From: Lentinus brumalis
Lineage: Eukaryota; Basidiomycota; Agaricomycetes; Polyporales; Polyporaceae
NCBI GenBank assembly: GCA_001792895.1
Contig: MARA01000027.1
Span: 434,001-498,000, forward strand
Direction: 5' to 3'
Length of the DNA stretch: 64,000 nucleotides
In this document: piece after piece, positions 22,484 through 32,237 of the stretch
Layout: every line of letters starts with the position of its first letter
Position numbering within the stretch: the first letter of the stretch is position 1
Notes under the pieces: model-generated
What the model was told of the DNA's origin: nothing
The model's database searches: none
The model's input: only the letters and a program-made list of their open reading frames with translations
Made by a program: the position numbers and the translations under genes

Positions 22484-23118
22484 ATGAGTCTCTCGTCGTT
22501 GTTCTCGTCTGTCTTCTCTGTCGTTCACGCCGACGCCCCCGAGGAGAAGGAGGCGCAGGAGCCCCAGGAAGAGTCCCAGGAGGAGGAGCCCCAGGCGGAA
22601 GAGGAGGAAGAAGAGGAACCTGAGGATGTACGTTTCGTGGCTCGTCGTCGTCGACGCGTGCTCGGCACTCACGCTTTGGTTGCGCGTGTAGCCCCTGCCC
22701 GCGCTGCAGGAGGAATGCGAGCAGAGCGCCAAGTGCGCGCCCCTCACGCAGCACTTCGCGCACTGCGAGGAGAAGGTCAATGCTGGCCAGGGCTACAAGG
22801 GCGAGGACTGCGTTGAGGAATTGTGAGTGTCATTCTCCTCCTCCTTGTCGGTGAATACATGGCTGATGGACGCGTTTCTGCAGCTGTGAGTACGAGCTGA
22901 CACCTTAAAGTGATCATATGCTGACAGCGGTCGTGTGCGTTCGCTGCGATAGACCAGTGAGTGTTTGTTATTGCTGTTCGCGTCTACGTGCATCTGACCG
23001 ACCGCTTCAGCCTGATGCACTGCGTCAACGTACGTTTCCCCACTACGGCCGCGCGGGCAAATACTGACGTCGTCTCCAGGGCTGCGTCGCGCCAAAACTC
23101 TTCGCCAAGCTCAAGTAG
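22484..23118 (+). CDS. QCR6: Cytochrome bc1 complex subunit 6 (hinge protein)
   Basis: Acidic hinge subunit of mitochondrial complex III, in the intermembrane space, helping cytochrome c dock on cytochrome c1. The N-terminal half is nearly all Glu/Gln/Pro; then come EECEQSAKCAPLTQHFAHCEE and GEDCVEE with the conserved Cys pairs, ending GCVAPKLFAKLK. Proposed exons are 22484-22627, 22692-22822, 22884-22885 (2 nt), 22953-22956 (4 nt), 23011-23029 and 23080-23118, giving 112 residues. The two tiny exons have GTGAGT donors and CAG or TAG acceptors and restore EEFYHLMHCVN, which matches the EEFFHLQHYLD-type core of the family. One 6-nt exon (22884-22889) would also keep frame but gives FCD. Skipping both deletes two residues. 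Identity is sure; the small exons are inference. Confidence 0.9.
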
Positions 23119-23387
23119 AGGAGACCATTAGCTTAGTCCACTTAGGTGGGTGACGTTTGCGAATCTGGCCTGTTTCTCCTATTCATGAGACTGTTGCAGT
23201 TAGAATAGTCTCCCATGTACGCGCCATGGCGTCGCTAATGAGACTCAACTGGACATTCCTGATGTGTCTCTCGACGGAAGTGATGCCACCACACAGTTCG
23301 GCATGTAAGGAACTCTATTTGCGCCGTAGCTGCGGCACCCTCTCAACCTGTTCACCCCACGACCCCCGCACTGACGAATCGCTCCTC

Positions 23388-24660
23388 ATGGACAACTCCC
23401 TCCTCCCCATCCAAGTTTGCGAAACCATCATAGATTCATGCGATCGGAGTTTTGTGGACTACACGACGCTACGATCCTGCGCTCTCACGTGCACTGCCTG
23501 GCTCCCCCGCAGCCGGCTCAACCTCTACCACAGCGTCAAGCTCATCGGGCCTCGCAAGCTCGAGCTTTTGCTCCAAACCCTGAGAGCGCATCGCTACCTA
23601 TGTGGCTTCGTGCGAGAGCTGGAGGTTGGGTCCTCCGCAGAGCACCCCTACGTCCCATTCGCGCAGCTCTTCATCGTGCAAAATCTGCGCAACTTGGAGC
23701 GACTGACGTTATGGCTTGACTGGGACGGCTACCCTCCTCATTTTCACAAGTTCGTGGCGCAGCTTCGGCTTCGTACACTACGACTATTCGGAATCTTCAG
23801 GACCACGCGCGACCTCTTCCAGCTCGTCTGGGCGCTCAAAGACCTCCGGTCTTTGGTGGTGGATTGTACCGTTCGCAACGACGGTCGCGGCGCCGAGTGG
23901 GCCATCGGCCGTTCACGCAGGCTGTCCTTGTGTAGCAGCCTGACAGATCTGTCCCTGCGCTTCTCGGTGAGTGCCAATACGTCCTTCGTGGTCGCTACAA
24001 CCTCTGACGCAGTCCCAGGGCTCAAGACCCATCGCCAACTTCCCTCTACCCGGTGGATTCGGCCACGCAGTCGCTCATCTCCAGTTGCACTTCGACCGCG
24101 CACCCTCACCCGGCGATCCTTCTGGTGAGTACTGATACGCAGCTGTGTTGGGCGCCCTTCGCTGAGCGACCTGCGATGCAGACTTCGCGTGCCTCATGAG
24201 CTGCATCTCGGACTTCACCGCCCTGGAGACCCTGGAGGTGACCGACGTGCTCGGCACCCAAGCGCACGTCGGCCTGACATGCAAGGCCGAGTTCCTGACC
24301 CGGCTGCTCGACAGCATGTCGGCGGATGCCCCATTCCGTTTCTTCCACCTCCGTCTAGCATCGTACGGGACCCTGCAGCCCGCCGTGCTCTGCGACGAGA
24401 TGTTCACCGACGACGTCCGCTTCGCCCTCCAGCGGGTTTCTGCGCTCGTTCGATTCGATCTCACTGTCGAGTGCGCGAGCGCCGAACAACGCGTCCAGGA
24501 TCTCTCCGCCGCGTTGCAGTCGTGGTTCTCGAAAGCGCGGCTCCCTGTACAAATATGCCATTCAATGGTCGTTCTGTATGATCACGCGGAGGCCCACTGG
24601 AGTTGCAGCTGGACGCGACCAACGCAGGCTGCCGCTGCGCAGCCTCCCCAGTCAAGCTGA
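23388..24660 (+). CDS. F-box-like protein
   Basis: Likely substrate-recognition subunit of an SCF ubiquitin ligase. The start MDNSLLPIQVCETIIDSCD and the following LRSCALTCTAWLPRSRLNLY form the fungal F-box helix pattern. A leucine-rich region follows (LRNLERLTLWLDW, LRLRTLRLFG, LKDLRSLVVDCT). Exon 1 ends at about 23969, exon 2 (about 24019-24123) reads GSRPIANFPLPGGFGHAV in frame, and exon 3 starts near 24181 with DFACLMSCISDF. The frame closes at 24660 after a stretch that looks less protein-like from about 24540, so the true C-terminus may use another splice or contain a frame error. The target is unknown. Confidence 0.7.
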
Positions 24661-24747
24661 GCGTCAAATGTTGGCGGAGGCAGAGGTCCGCGCGCTTCGC
24701 GATCATGTTGTCGCACTGATTCCACCACTCGGACTAGCTTGTCCCAA

Positions 24748-25849
24748 TGCCTCCGCCCGGTAAGAACCACTTCTCGAGCTAGTGAGTACGACCACAATGG
24801 CTCGCACGATGTGGGGTTGAAACCTGTCTTTGTAGGGTCTTCAAGACGTCGTGTCCCTTCGCATCCATGGCCTCGCCAAAGACAACAGTGGTACCCCTGT
24901 ACCTATCGATCTCCAGCGAGAAACCGCTCTTGCACCTCAGATCATACGTTCTCAGCAGCATCCCAACCAGCCGCCCCCGCCACTCCCTCAGCACGCCAGC
25001 CCCGTGCGCGCCGTCCATCTCGAGGTTGAACTGGACCGGTGTCTGCAGTCGAGCATAAGCGGGTGTTATACCGACGCCGTGAAGGATGACATCGAAGCCG
25101 GATTTGAAGACGAGTTCGTCGAAAGGACGGCGGTATATTCCGTCAAGCTCTTGTATCCTGGCCCGGATACACGTGCATACCGCGTGCCGCCGCTTGTCGT
25201 CAAAGTGGCGGCGGAGCAGCGCGGTCATCGCCTCTCCCGGGAAGCTGGTGTCTATCGCTACCTGGAGCCTGTCCAGGGGTTGGCGGTTCCCCGATGTTAC
25301 GGGTACTTCCGCACAGCGGTCGATCTGCGCGAGAGGACGATCCTGCCGTGGGATCCCGACTGTGTGTTCCCGAGAAAGCCCAGCAAGTTCAACGTCTTTA
25401 GCCCCCCGCACCCGTCCCCCAGTCTCAACGTCCTCCTTCTGGAGGAAGTCGGCGGTCCGTTCGAGGTCGCTGCTGAGACCATGTCCGATGAAGATCTCAT
25501 GCGAGCCTTCCTCTCCATCTCTCCACCTCGAGACAGCGCCAGTATCGTAGTAGTGACACACTTGTCTTCCAGGAGCGAACTTGTAGCCATGGCTAAAGAT
25601 GTCACGCAATTCCTGGTCCACATCGACAACTCGGAAGACGGGCTCAACCCCGACGATGTGCGGCTCGCGCCCGAGGCCCCTCCGGGGCTTGAAGGCAAGA
25701 GCTCGAGGACGTTGGGTCGTCCGTTCCGGTTCCGCATCATCGACTTTGGCCGGGCATGCATGTTCCCGATAGGGGGCGGTTTCTTCGAAGACGCGGAAGA
25801 TTGGGCTGAGGAGATGATACCATTGGTGAAGCCTGACTACTACAGGTAG
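24748..25849 (+). CDS. Kinase-like protein 1 (degenerate catalytic loop)
   Basis: Member of the small kinase-like family also seen at 26433 and 28215. Visible parts are the N-lobe Lys in PPLVVKVAAEQ, the Glu in SREAGVYRYLEPVQG, the hinge LNVLLLEEVGG, and an intact DFG in FRIIDFGRACM. The catalytic loop, aligned to HFDYHAAN of its relatives, reads SEDGLNPD: the Asp is kept, but His is Ser and the metal-binding Asn is Asp. A 72-nt segment (25501-25572) looks like a GC-AG intron by comparison with the paralogues, yet it is open and a multiple of three, so retention would insert 24 residues. The 5' end is uncertain; I join 24748-24760 to 24846 (MPPPDVVSLRIHG). It may be catalytically weak or inactive. 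Substrate unknown. Confidence 0.6.
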
Positions 25850-25946
25850 CGTCCATGCGTATCCGTATCAATGTGCGGATGGGATAAAGCATCATACATA
25901 ATGGTGTAGGTATCGTACTAACGACGACGATTCTCAACAACGGGTT

Positions 25947-26302
25947 CTAATCCTGATCGATGTCGTCCTCCAAGTCCGATTCGTCTGAGTCAATCGGCCT
26001 GGGCTCTTCAGCTGGCCAGTCCACGGCTGCTCCGTCGCAGAGGAACTCCCTCAGGGCCGGTCAAACGCTTTAGTCGGTGCTGGCGAAGCACATGCCAGCT
26101 AGCATTTGCAGCGCACGTCTATCGTTCCAAGGCATGCCTGGCCCTACGATCAACATATCTGGGGCAGGCTTCGCGCAGATGACGAGCAGGGAAACGCAGA
26201 TGGCTCGGTGCGACTTCGAACATTGGTGATATGGTCGTGGTGGCGGACGATGGGCGTGAACCTGGTTTTCTGTGGCAAGGGTATGGGGAGGTGAACTGGA
26301 CG
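25947..26302 (-). pseudogene. Decayed copy of the PD...ExK-pattern family
   Basis: Remnant of the gene at 30072-31468. It begins abruptly within the N-terminal part (PIPLPQKTRFTPIVRHH against PIPFPRETRFTPIVRHH). At RSRTEPSA it jumps to the C-terminal part (SLLVICAKPAPDMLIVGP), losing the middle including the putative active site. Two in-frame stops follow, TAA at 26072-26070 and TGA at 26063-26061, before LREFLCDGAAVDWPAEE and a terminal stop at 25949-25947. Its 5' edge lies about 130 bp from the divergent kinase-like gene at 26433, the same pairing as the intact copy. Confidence 0.8.
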
Positions 26303-26332
26303 ACAATTCACTGGTCGCGTGCCTGACGCGCC

Positions 26333-26340
26333 TATATAAC
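26333..26340 (+). promoter_or_regulatory. TATA box of kinase-like gene 2
   Basis: TATATAAC about 95 bp before the start at 26433. The surrounding CGCCTATATAACG and a downstream AAGCGAGCG...GATGTTCAA stretch recur before kinase-like gene 3, showing that the duplication includes the promoter. Confidence 0.55.
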
Positions 26341-26432
26341 GCGTGCGGCGTCCCGTAAGCGAGCGTGGATGTTCAAACCTTCGCGCATTCGTCTTCAAGT
26401 TGCTGCAAGTTACTGTCCACCTCGCTGTCTCG

Positions 26433-27514
26433 ATGACTTCCACTCCAGACTCCAAACTGCCACCACTGGTGAGTAGGTATAGCAACCTGAAGTATGGCGC
26501 TCCGTTCTGACCCACTTTCAGGCTAGGAACAGCGTGACCGCCATTCGTGTTGACGGTCTCGCTATCGACAGTGACGGCAAGGCTGTCATGCTTGAGTTAC
26601 CACGCCACAGCCCAGGAGAAGTGAGGCAGAAGCACCACGGCGATGTGCCGCCTGGCTACGTCGGGCCTTACTATGTACCGGAGATGCCCAAGGCCAATCC
26701 ACCTGTCCCTCCCCGTCCGGACCAACCGCTCGTCCAACTTCATCTGCAGCTAGGCAGCATAATCTCGTTCAACGAACGCCACGCTGTTTACGATGTCAAT
26801 GTCATCAAAGCCCACCCGCCCGCCTTCTATATACCACCGCTGGTCATCAAAGTGGCGCAAACTGATGCCGCGGGGCTACTCCTACCGAAAGAAGCTGCGA
26901 TGTACGAACACATCAGGAGGCTCCAAGGTGTTGTTGCTCCGAGGTTCTACGGATACTTTCATGCGACGAATGAAAGCTCCGAATGGTCCCGCGTCTCTCC
27001 TCGTGGCTCGCAGTCGAGCAGGGATCGGTTGTCCGTCGATGAAGGAACTTCGTTTCCTGTTGACCCCGAAGATGAAGAGGAGTGGAACCCAGCGCCAGCT
27101 CCTGGGGAACCTCAAGCATACGCGGGGCTCGACGTCTTACTACTCGAGAAGGTCGGCGAACACCTTCCTTACGGCGAGCAGATGCCTGACCAGGACATGT
27201 ATGTCTCCTTTGCCTCGCAAGTCTGCTTATTTACTCATTGAACCGGTCCTTGCAGGATCGACTTACAACACATGTATTACGATCTCTCGCGGATGCACGT
27301 CGACCATTTTGACTACCACGCAGCGAATGTTACCTACGCACCCCCGTCTCCGCCAGGTTTACCCGGCAAACGGTCCCCTTACCATAAGCGTGTCTACAGA
27401 CTACGCCTCATTGACTTCGAAGGGGCGCAGCTCACGACGAGGACGCCTGCGTATCAAAGGATGCCTGTCCAGGACCATCTTCCTGGCCTTCTTTCTCACA
27501 TCATGTCTCCGTAG
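26433..27514 (+). CDS. Kinase-like protein 2
   Basis: Predicted 323-residue protein-kinase-like enzyme, probably cytosolic. Exons are 26433-26468, 26522-27198 and 27256-27514; all introns are GT-AG and all joins keep frame. Kinase elements: Lys in PPLVIKVAQTD, Glu in LLPKEAAMYEHIRRLQG, hinge LDVLLLEKVGEHLP, catalytic loop HFDYHAAN (the H-x-D-x4-N pattern, reached through an intron), and RLIDFEGAQ where DFG has become DFE. A glycine-rich loop is not obvious. An acidic Pro-rich insert (DPEDEEEWNPAPAPG) precedes the hinge. It is nearly a copy of the gene at 28215-29289, in opposite orientation. Family function is unknown; small-molecule phosphotransferase activity is as possible as protein kinase activity. 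Confidence 0.82.
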
Positions 27515-28214
27515 ACCTCTGTTGCCCTTCTCGTTGTTGTCATGTAAGAATAAGTATCTGAATGATCCCAACGTATAAGTATCGCGTGGAAGAGTGGTGG
27601 TACTTCTACAGGGCTGCTTAACGCCCTTGGGCCAGGCTAGTGGTCCGTGCGTTAGAAGACCTTACAAGAGCCGCCGCTGAAATCCTCCGAGGCTCGAAAA
27701 GCAGAGACGGCGACCACCTTGGTCATCACGGTCAGCACGGTGCCAGGTGGATGCTGGCATTGTCCCGTAAGGTGCGGCAGGACGCGGCTGAATGGCTCAT
27801 TCTCGCCGCTGCGTCTTTGTCGAACACCCCACCCCTCCCTTCAGATGAATTTGCAAACATTATTGCTTCTGATGCTTCTGCAGTCGATCGCAGCTGGCCG
27901 TTCTGCGAAGCCTCGAAGCACGTAACGTTTGCAACTGCATCAACAACCTCCGCGCTGCTCATGTCGATCTCTCCCAAGGACCGCTGTGCTTCCAGCCTCC
28001 ATGGCGAGACCCTTGGCCCTATCTCGGCCACGCTCCTACATCTCCATTCACCTCAGCAATCCCCGTCACCTCCCACCCTATTCACCGACCACCTCAATTC
28101 CGTCCGCTTTGTCGACAATCACCTTACTCTCCCCTCCGATCATTATAAACCTCCTTCCTTTACTCCAGTCACACAAATCAACTAGATATGACGAGACGAC
28201 ATCTCGGCTCCGAT
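27515..28214. other. Spacer between convergent kinase-like genes 2 and 3
   Basis: Centre of the mirrored gene arrangement. Open frames occur on both strands (27640-28185 plus, 28031-27732 minus), but I recognise nothing in them and see no splice support. Around 27613-27647 lies TTGGGCCAGGCTAGTGGTCC, which resembles the internal edge of the retrotransposon at 32236. Confidence 0.4.
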
Positions 28215-29289
28215 TCAAAGCGCCATGATATCTGAGAGAAGGCCGGGAAGATGCTCCTGAACGAGCTTCCTTTGATGCATGGGCGTCCTGGTTGTGAGCT
28301 GCGCCCCTTCGAAATCGATGAGTCGCAGCCCATAAACACGCTTGTGATAAGGCGACCGTTTTCCCGGTAAACCCGGAGGGGACAACGGTGCGTAGGTCAC
28401 ATTCGCCGCATGGTAGTCGAAATGGTCGACGTGCATCCTGGAGAGATCGTGATACATGTCTCTCAAGTCAAATCTGCAAAGTCGGATTGGTCGTTTCAGT
28501 GGTGCGATGACTTGCCAGAGGGGGGACGTACATGTCTTGAGCGGACATCTGCTCGCCGTGAGGGAGGTGCTCGCCGACCTTCTCGAGGAGCAAGATGTCC
28601 ATCCTCGTGCAGGCGGGAGGTCCCTCTGGCGCTGGCTCTGGCTCCTCTTCATCGTCGAGAAACGGGGACCCTTCATCGGCATCCAACTCGTCGGTGTCCG
28701 ATGTCGAGCCGCGAGGAGAAACGCGAGTCCATTCGGAGCTCCGATTCTTCGCGTGGAAGTACCCATAGAACCTTGGGGCCACAACACCTTGAAGCTTTCT
28801 GATGTGTTCGTACATGGCAGCCTCCTTCGGTAGGAGGCGTCCCGCCTCGTCAGTCTGAGCGACTTTGATGACCAGCGGCGGAATGTAGAAGGCAGGCGGG
28901 TCGGCTCTAGTGACCCTGACATTGTAAACCGCGTGGCGTTCGTTGTACGAGATCATGTCGCCCAGTTGCAGATGCAGTTTGACACGTGGTTGATCAGGAC
29001 GGGGAGGGATAGGTAGGTTCACCTTGGGCATCTCGGGTACAAAGTAAGGGCCGACATATCCAGCCGGCACGTTGCCGTGATGCTTCTGCCTCACTTCTCC
29101 GGGGCTGTGACGCTGCAGGTCGAGCGCGACAGTCCTGCCGTCATGGTCAAGAGCGAGACCGTCGACGCGAATGACGGTTACGCAGTTCCGCGCCTTAACA
29201 TCTAAGGGTCAGAAAAGAGCCGCATACTTCCAGCCGGAGAGCCTACGCACCAATGGCGGCGGGCAGGCGTCTGCTTGAGCGGAAGTCAT
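28215..29289 (-). CDS. Kinase-like protein 3
   Basis: Predicted 319-residue paralogue of kinase-like protein 2. Exons are 29289-29251, 29193-28532 and 28473-28215; intron positions and the 259-nt last exon are identical to the paralogue. It keeps PPLVIKVAQTD, LLPKEAAMYEHIRKLQG, ILLLEKVGEHLP, HFDYHAAN and RLIDFEGAQ (DFE in place of DFG). The Pro/acidic insert differs most (LDDEEEPEPAPEGPP). It is divergent from the PD...ExK-pattern gene at 30072 and mirrors the kinase 2/pseudogene pair. All key residues except the DFG Gly are present, so activity is plausible; the substrate is unknown. Confidence 0.82.
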
Positions 29290-29378
29290 CAGGGCAGAGG
29301 TGGAAGGCGACTTGCAGTGACTCGGAGACGGATGGGACTCAGATGCAACTTGAACATCAACGCTCGCTTAGAGGGCAC

Positions 29379-29386
29379 GTTATATA
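29379..29386 (-). promoter_or_regulatory. TATA box of kinase-like gene 3
   Basis: TATATAAC on the minus strand, about 90 bp before the start at 29289, in the same CGCCTATATAACG context as kinase-like gene 2. Confidence 0.55.
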
Positions 29387-29389
29387 GGC

Positions 29390-30071
29390 GTGTGGCACGT
29401 GGTTACTTTGAAAGACGCTAGAAGGCAAGCATTGCAAGGGCTCTTACTAGTAGCACGATGCCGTCCTGCAGCAGCGGACACTCCCAGTCGGAAGAACGCT
29501 CCAGTGCCGATCGGGACACGCAGTACGTACTTGTCCATGGGCTTGGCGTGCATTTTTTGCTTATGCCGGATCATTCGCAGAGGCTGGAGAGGAGCAGAAC
29601 ACGTTTTCGGGTATGTGGCGACAGACTCGAAGGGCTATTCTTACTCATTTTAGAACAAAGAGCTGCCTCGAAAGGTATACTCGCGCGCGTTCCGTGCACA
29701 GGCTCGCCAGGTCGTCCTCTTTCCTGTCCTGTCCTCTTCGACATTCTTATGGCAATCTTCACATCTCCTGATAAAACGTCGGAGTATGTCTTGAGACCCC
29801 GACGACTTGCCATATGTGCTCAAATGTATGATGGTGCATATGGGATATCCCGATGCAGATGCCTGTGATGGGCGTGGCAGCGGGTCCGTGACTTTCTCTC
29901 CAGGCCGCCACCTGAAACTCATATGCATGACGTGTCCTGCAGATGGCAACATGCCGATTCCACACTCGCCCGTATGTTCAACGTGAGGCTAGGCTCAGGG
30001 AGTATCAAGATATGTAATTTTGCAATCGTTGCCCAAGACTCTTTTCGCACTCCGGTCGCGCCACGCATATA
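29390..30071. other. Intergenic between divergent kinase-like 3 and PD...ExK-pattern genes
   Basis: No gene is supported. A CATATAATGG sequence at 30065-30074 may be the TATA box of the downstream gene, in which case its first in-frame ATG (30072) lies upstream of the transcript start and Met17 (30120) would be used. Confidence 0.4.
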
Positions 30072-31468
30072 ATGGACAGCTCTCTTCGATGGCGTACAAC
30101 AACACCCTCCCCCCGCAAGATGCGCGGACCTGCTGGCCTCGAACGCCTCTACCTCCCTCACTCGCTCTTCCCGCTGCCTGGACAGAGAGGACCACCGAAG
30201 CCCTCGGATCCTACGGTCGAAGTCCGCTTCAATGCTCCTATACCTTTCCCACGGGAGACTAGGTTTACGCCTATCGTCCGTCACCACGGTCACAATACCA
30301 GGGCTCGCAGTCGTACCGAACCTTCCGGCACCGTCGTCACCCTACTCAGAGACGCAGAAGAATTGCATTATCTCAAGAGATGCCCAGACCTGAACGACAG
30401 GCTGTTTGCCTACGCGGACACCCACGGCGATGGCGTTCCTCCGGAAGCTCAGGCGCAGCACGGAATATTTCAAGACATCTATGGGGCCTCACACGAGGCA
30501 CTCGGAGTCGGCCTGACGACCGGAGGACCAGCTCTGCCGGGAAAGGTGCTTCCCTTCCCGTCTGCCACTCAGCAGGAGAGTGCTATGCTTGCTCTCGCTG
30601 GGTGGCGGATGCTGCACCACGCTCGCGGTCCTCAGCTCGTGCAGTCAGAGCCCGCCGTTCAGAGTCAGGTAGCAACGCAGGTTATCGACCCTCTGTCGCT
30701 CATGCTGCAGGTACGTCACGTTGTCCATCAGTCGTGACTGCGTTAGTCTGACGGAACCTGTTAGATTCGCTATGGCGAAAAGCGGGCAGAACACCTGGCG
30801 GCGAACTCGAGGGAGTTCGTGTTCCCTCGCTTCGGTCGAGCGACGTACGCAATGCACAGTCAACCTGCTGCGAACGCTGCGGGATACCCTGATCATATAC
30901 TCACCGGATTCCAACGCGACCCCCAGAGCCCGACCAGTCAGACCCGTGATCGCGCGGCATTGACGGAGGAAAAGGCCTTCTGGAACTACTCCGATCATGT
31001 TTTCCGAGAGATGTGTTCTCCCTGGGTTGCTGCAGGAATGGAAGCGGATGATCCCGGGCGGTTCCTCTGGTCGTCAGACGCGCTCGCTGCCCACATGATC
31101 GTGCAGGTACGTATATATGTTGCCCATACGAGACGACAAGTCGTTAACGACGGTTTATCTAGGCATGGGGAGAGCTCCATTTCTTCAAGTGCAACTGGGG
31201 TTTCGTAACCAACGGATCCTTACTCGTGATCTGCGTTAAGCTTGCCCCGAATATGCTGGTTGTAGGACCCGTCATGGCTTGGAACAGCTCCCGTGCACTT
31301 CAGACGCTGGCTGGCATGTGCTTCGCCAGTATTGACGAAACAGTCCGTCCGGGCTTGAGGGAGTACCTCTGTGACGGAGCAGTCGTGGACTGGCATGCTG
31401 GCCCGGACGCGCCTATGCTGGTGGACATCGATGAGTCGGACTCGGACGACGACATGGATGAGCATTGA
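30072..31468 (+). CDS. Uncharacterised protein with PD...ExK pattern, copy 1
   Basis: Predicted 428 residues (412 if Met17 at 30120 is the start). Exons are 30072-30710, 30765-31106 and 31163-31468; all joins are phase 0 and GT-AG. The gene at 42769 has the same three-exon plan and 429 residues. Conserved blocks are LYLPHSLF, ETRFTPIVRHH, RDLNDRL-type KRCPDLNDRL, GLTTGGPA, LVQSEPAVQSQV, FGRATYAMHSQPAANAAGYPD, EEKAFW, AWGELHFFKCNWGFVTNGS and LAGMCFASIDE. The spacing of GYPD and EEK resembles the PD-(D/E)XK nuclease core; in copy 2 these are GFPD and EVK. That assignment is inference from two sequences. The C-terminus is acidic (DIDESDSDDDMDEH). I do not know this family by name. Confidence 0.75.
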
Positions 31469-32022
31469 GGCCTATGTGCTATGATTGTATAGAACGTTTC
31501 TCAATGTACATGTCGGATACTTTGAGTCGAAGCCGTGGTCGAGATGTATGGTTGGCTATATAGTGACGGGCCACAGAGGACGTAAGCTCGAATTCGCCCG
31601 ACTCGCGTAATGCGCTAAGTCCATTTCCGTGTTAACTTAAAGCTCGAAACTTGTAGAATTCGACGCAGACAACTTGCTGCTTGGCGCGGCGGCGATATCG
31701 ATGACGTGTAGTAGTACGAGGTCTCTGGCCACCGGTCGCTTTGCCAGCTCGCCCCACATAGCCACCTATGGGAGGAGACGTGAGATCATGATGGTCAGAG
31801 CTTCCGAACCGTCGCTTGAACGTTGAACGTCCTCTTCCCTTTTCTGGAATCCCTCCTCCTCCGGCGTCCTCACTTTCGTCCACCCATCTGAAGACTGACA
31901 TGCAGACATTGTCTACATCCCCTGCATGTCAACCGTCTCTTCCATGCCGTCACTTCATTAGGCATGAATCTGGGAAACTGTAGTACTTACTTACCGGCCC
32001 CCGGGCCGGCGTGCTTCGGCCG
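31469..32022. other. Intergenic, insertion-site flank of the retrotransposon
   Basis: No gene is supported; a minus-strand frame at 31901-31632 has no recognisable content. A GC hairpin (CCGGCCC/GGGCCGG, 31994-32009) lies just outside the left LTR. Confidence 0.4.
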
Positions 32023-32027
32023 GAGGG
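32023..32027. repeat. Target-site duplication, left (GAGGG)
   Basis: Five bases directly outside the left LTR, repeated at 42092-42096 outside the right LTR; 5 bp is the usual size for Gypsy integrases. Confidence 0.9.
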
Positions 32028-32225
32028 TGTAATGGTTACCGTCTTGAGTCACGCCCGACTTGCTTAGGACCGAGTGTATAAGCTCAGCTAGCAGGTACAG
32101 GAGTGGTGGAAAAGACGATGGAGTTCGCGCTACTCGCGAACTCCGAGATACGCGCAATCCGGATAACTCCGGATAGCTGTACAGTCCTTCGAGACGCCCA
32201 CCAAGGCGCCTAAGGTATCCTTACA
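32028..32225 (-). repeat. 3' LTR of the retrotransposon
   Basis: 198 bp, reading TGTAAGG...CATTACA in the element's sense. It contains a 10-bp perfect inverted repeat with a 5-nt loop (32120-32144; GGAGTTCGCG/CGCGAACTCC) and a 7-bp one (ATCCGGA/TCCGGAT) close by, both likely to fold in the RNA ends. Confidence 0.95.
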
Positions 32226-32237
32226 CCCTCCCCCTTT
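32226..32237 (-). promoter_or_regulatory. Polypurine tract
   Basis: AAAGGGGGAGGG in the sense strand immediately before the 3' LTR, the expected plus-strand primer for reverse transcription. Confidence 0.8.

Noticed and set aside
27640..28185. 181-codon plus-strand frame in the kinase spacer
   Set aside because: No family motif or splice support, and the minus strand is also open; kept only as intergenic description.
29390..29868. Overlapping plus-strand frames upstream of the PD...ExK-pattern gene
   Set aside because: Mutually exclusive frames without recognisable motifs; likely promoter region.
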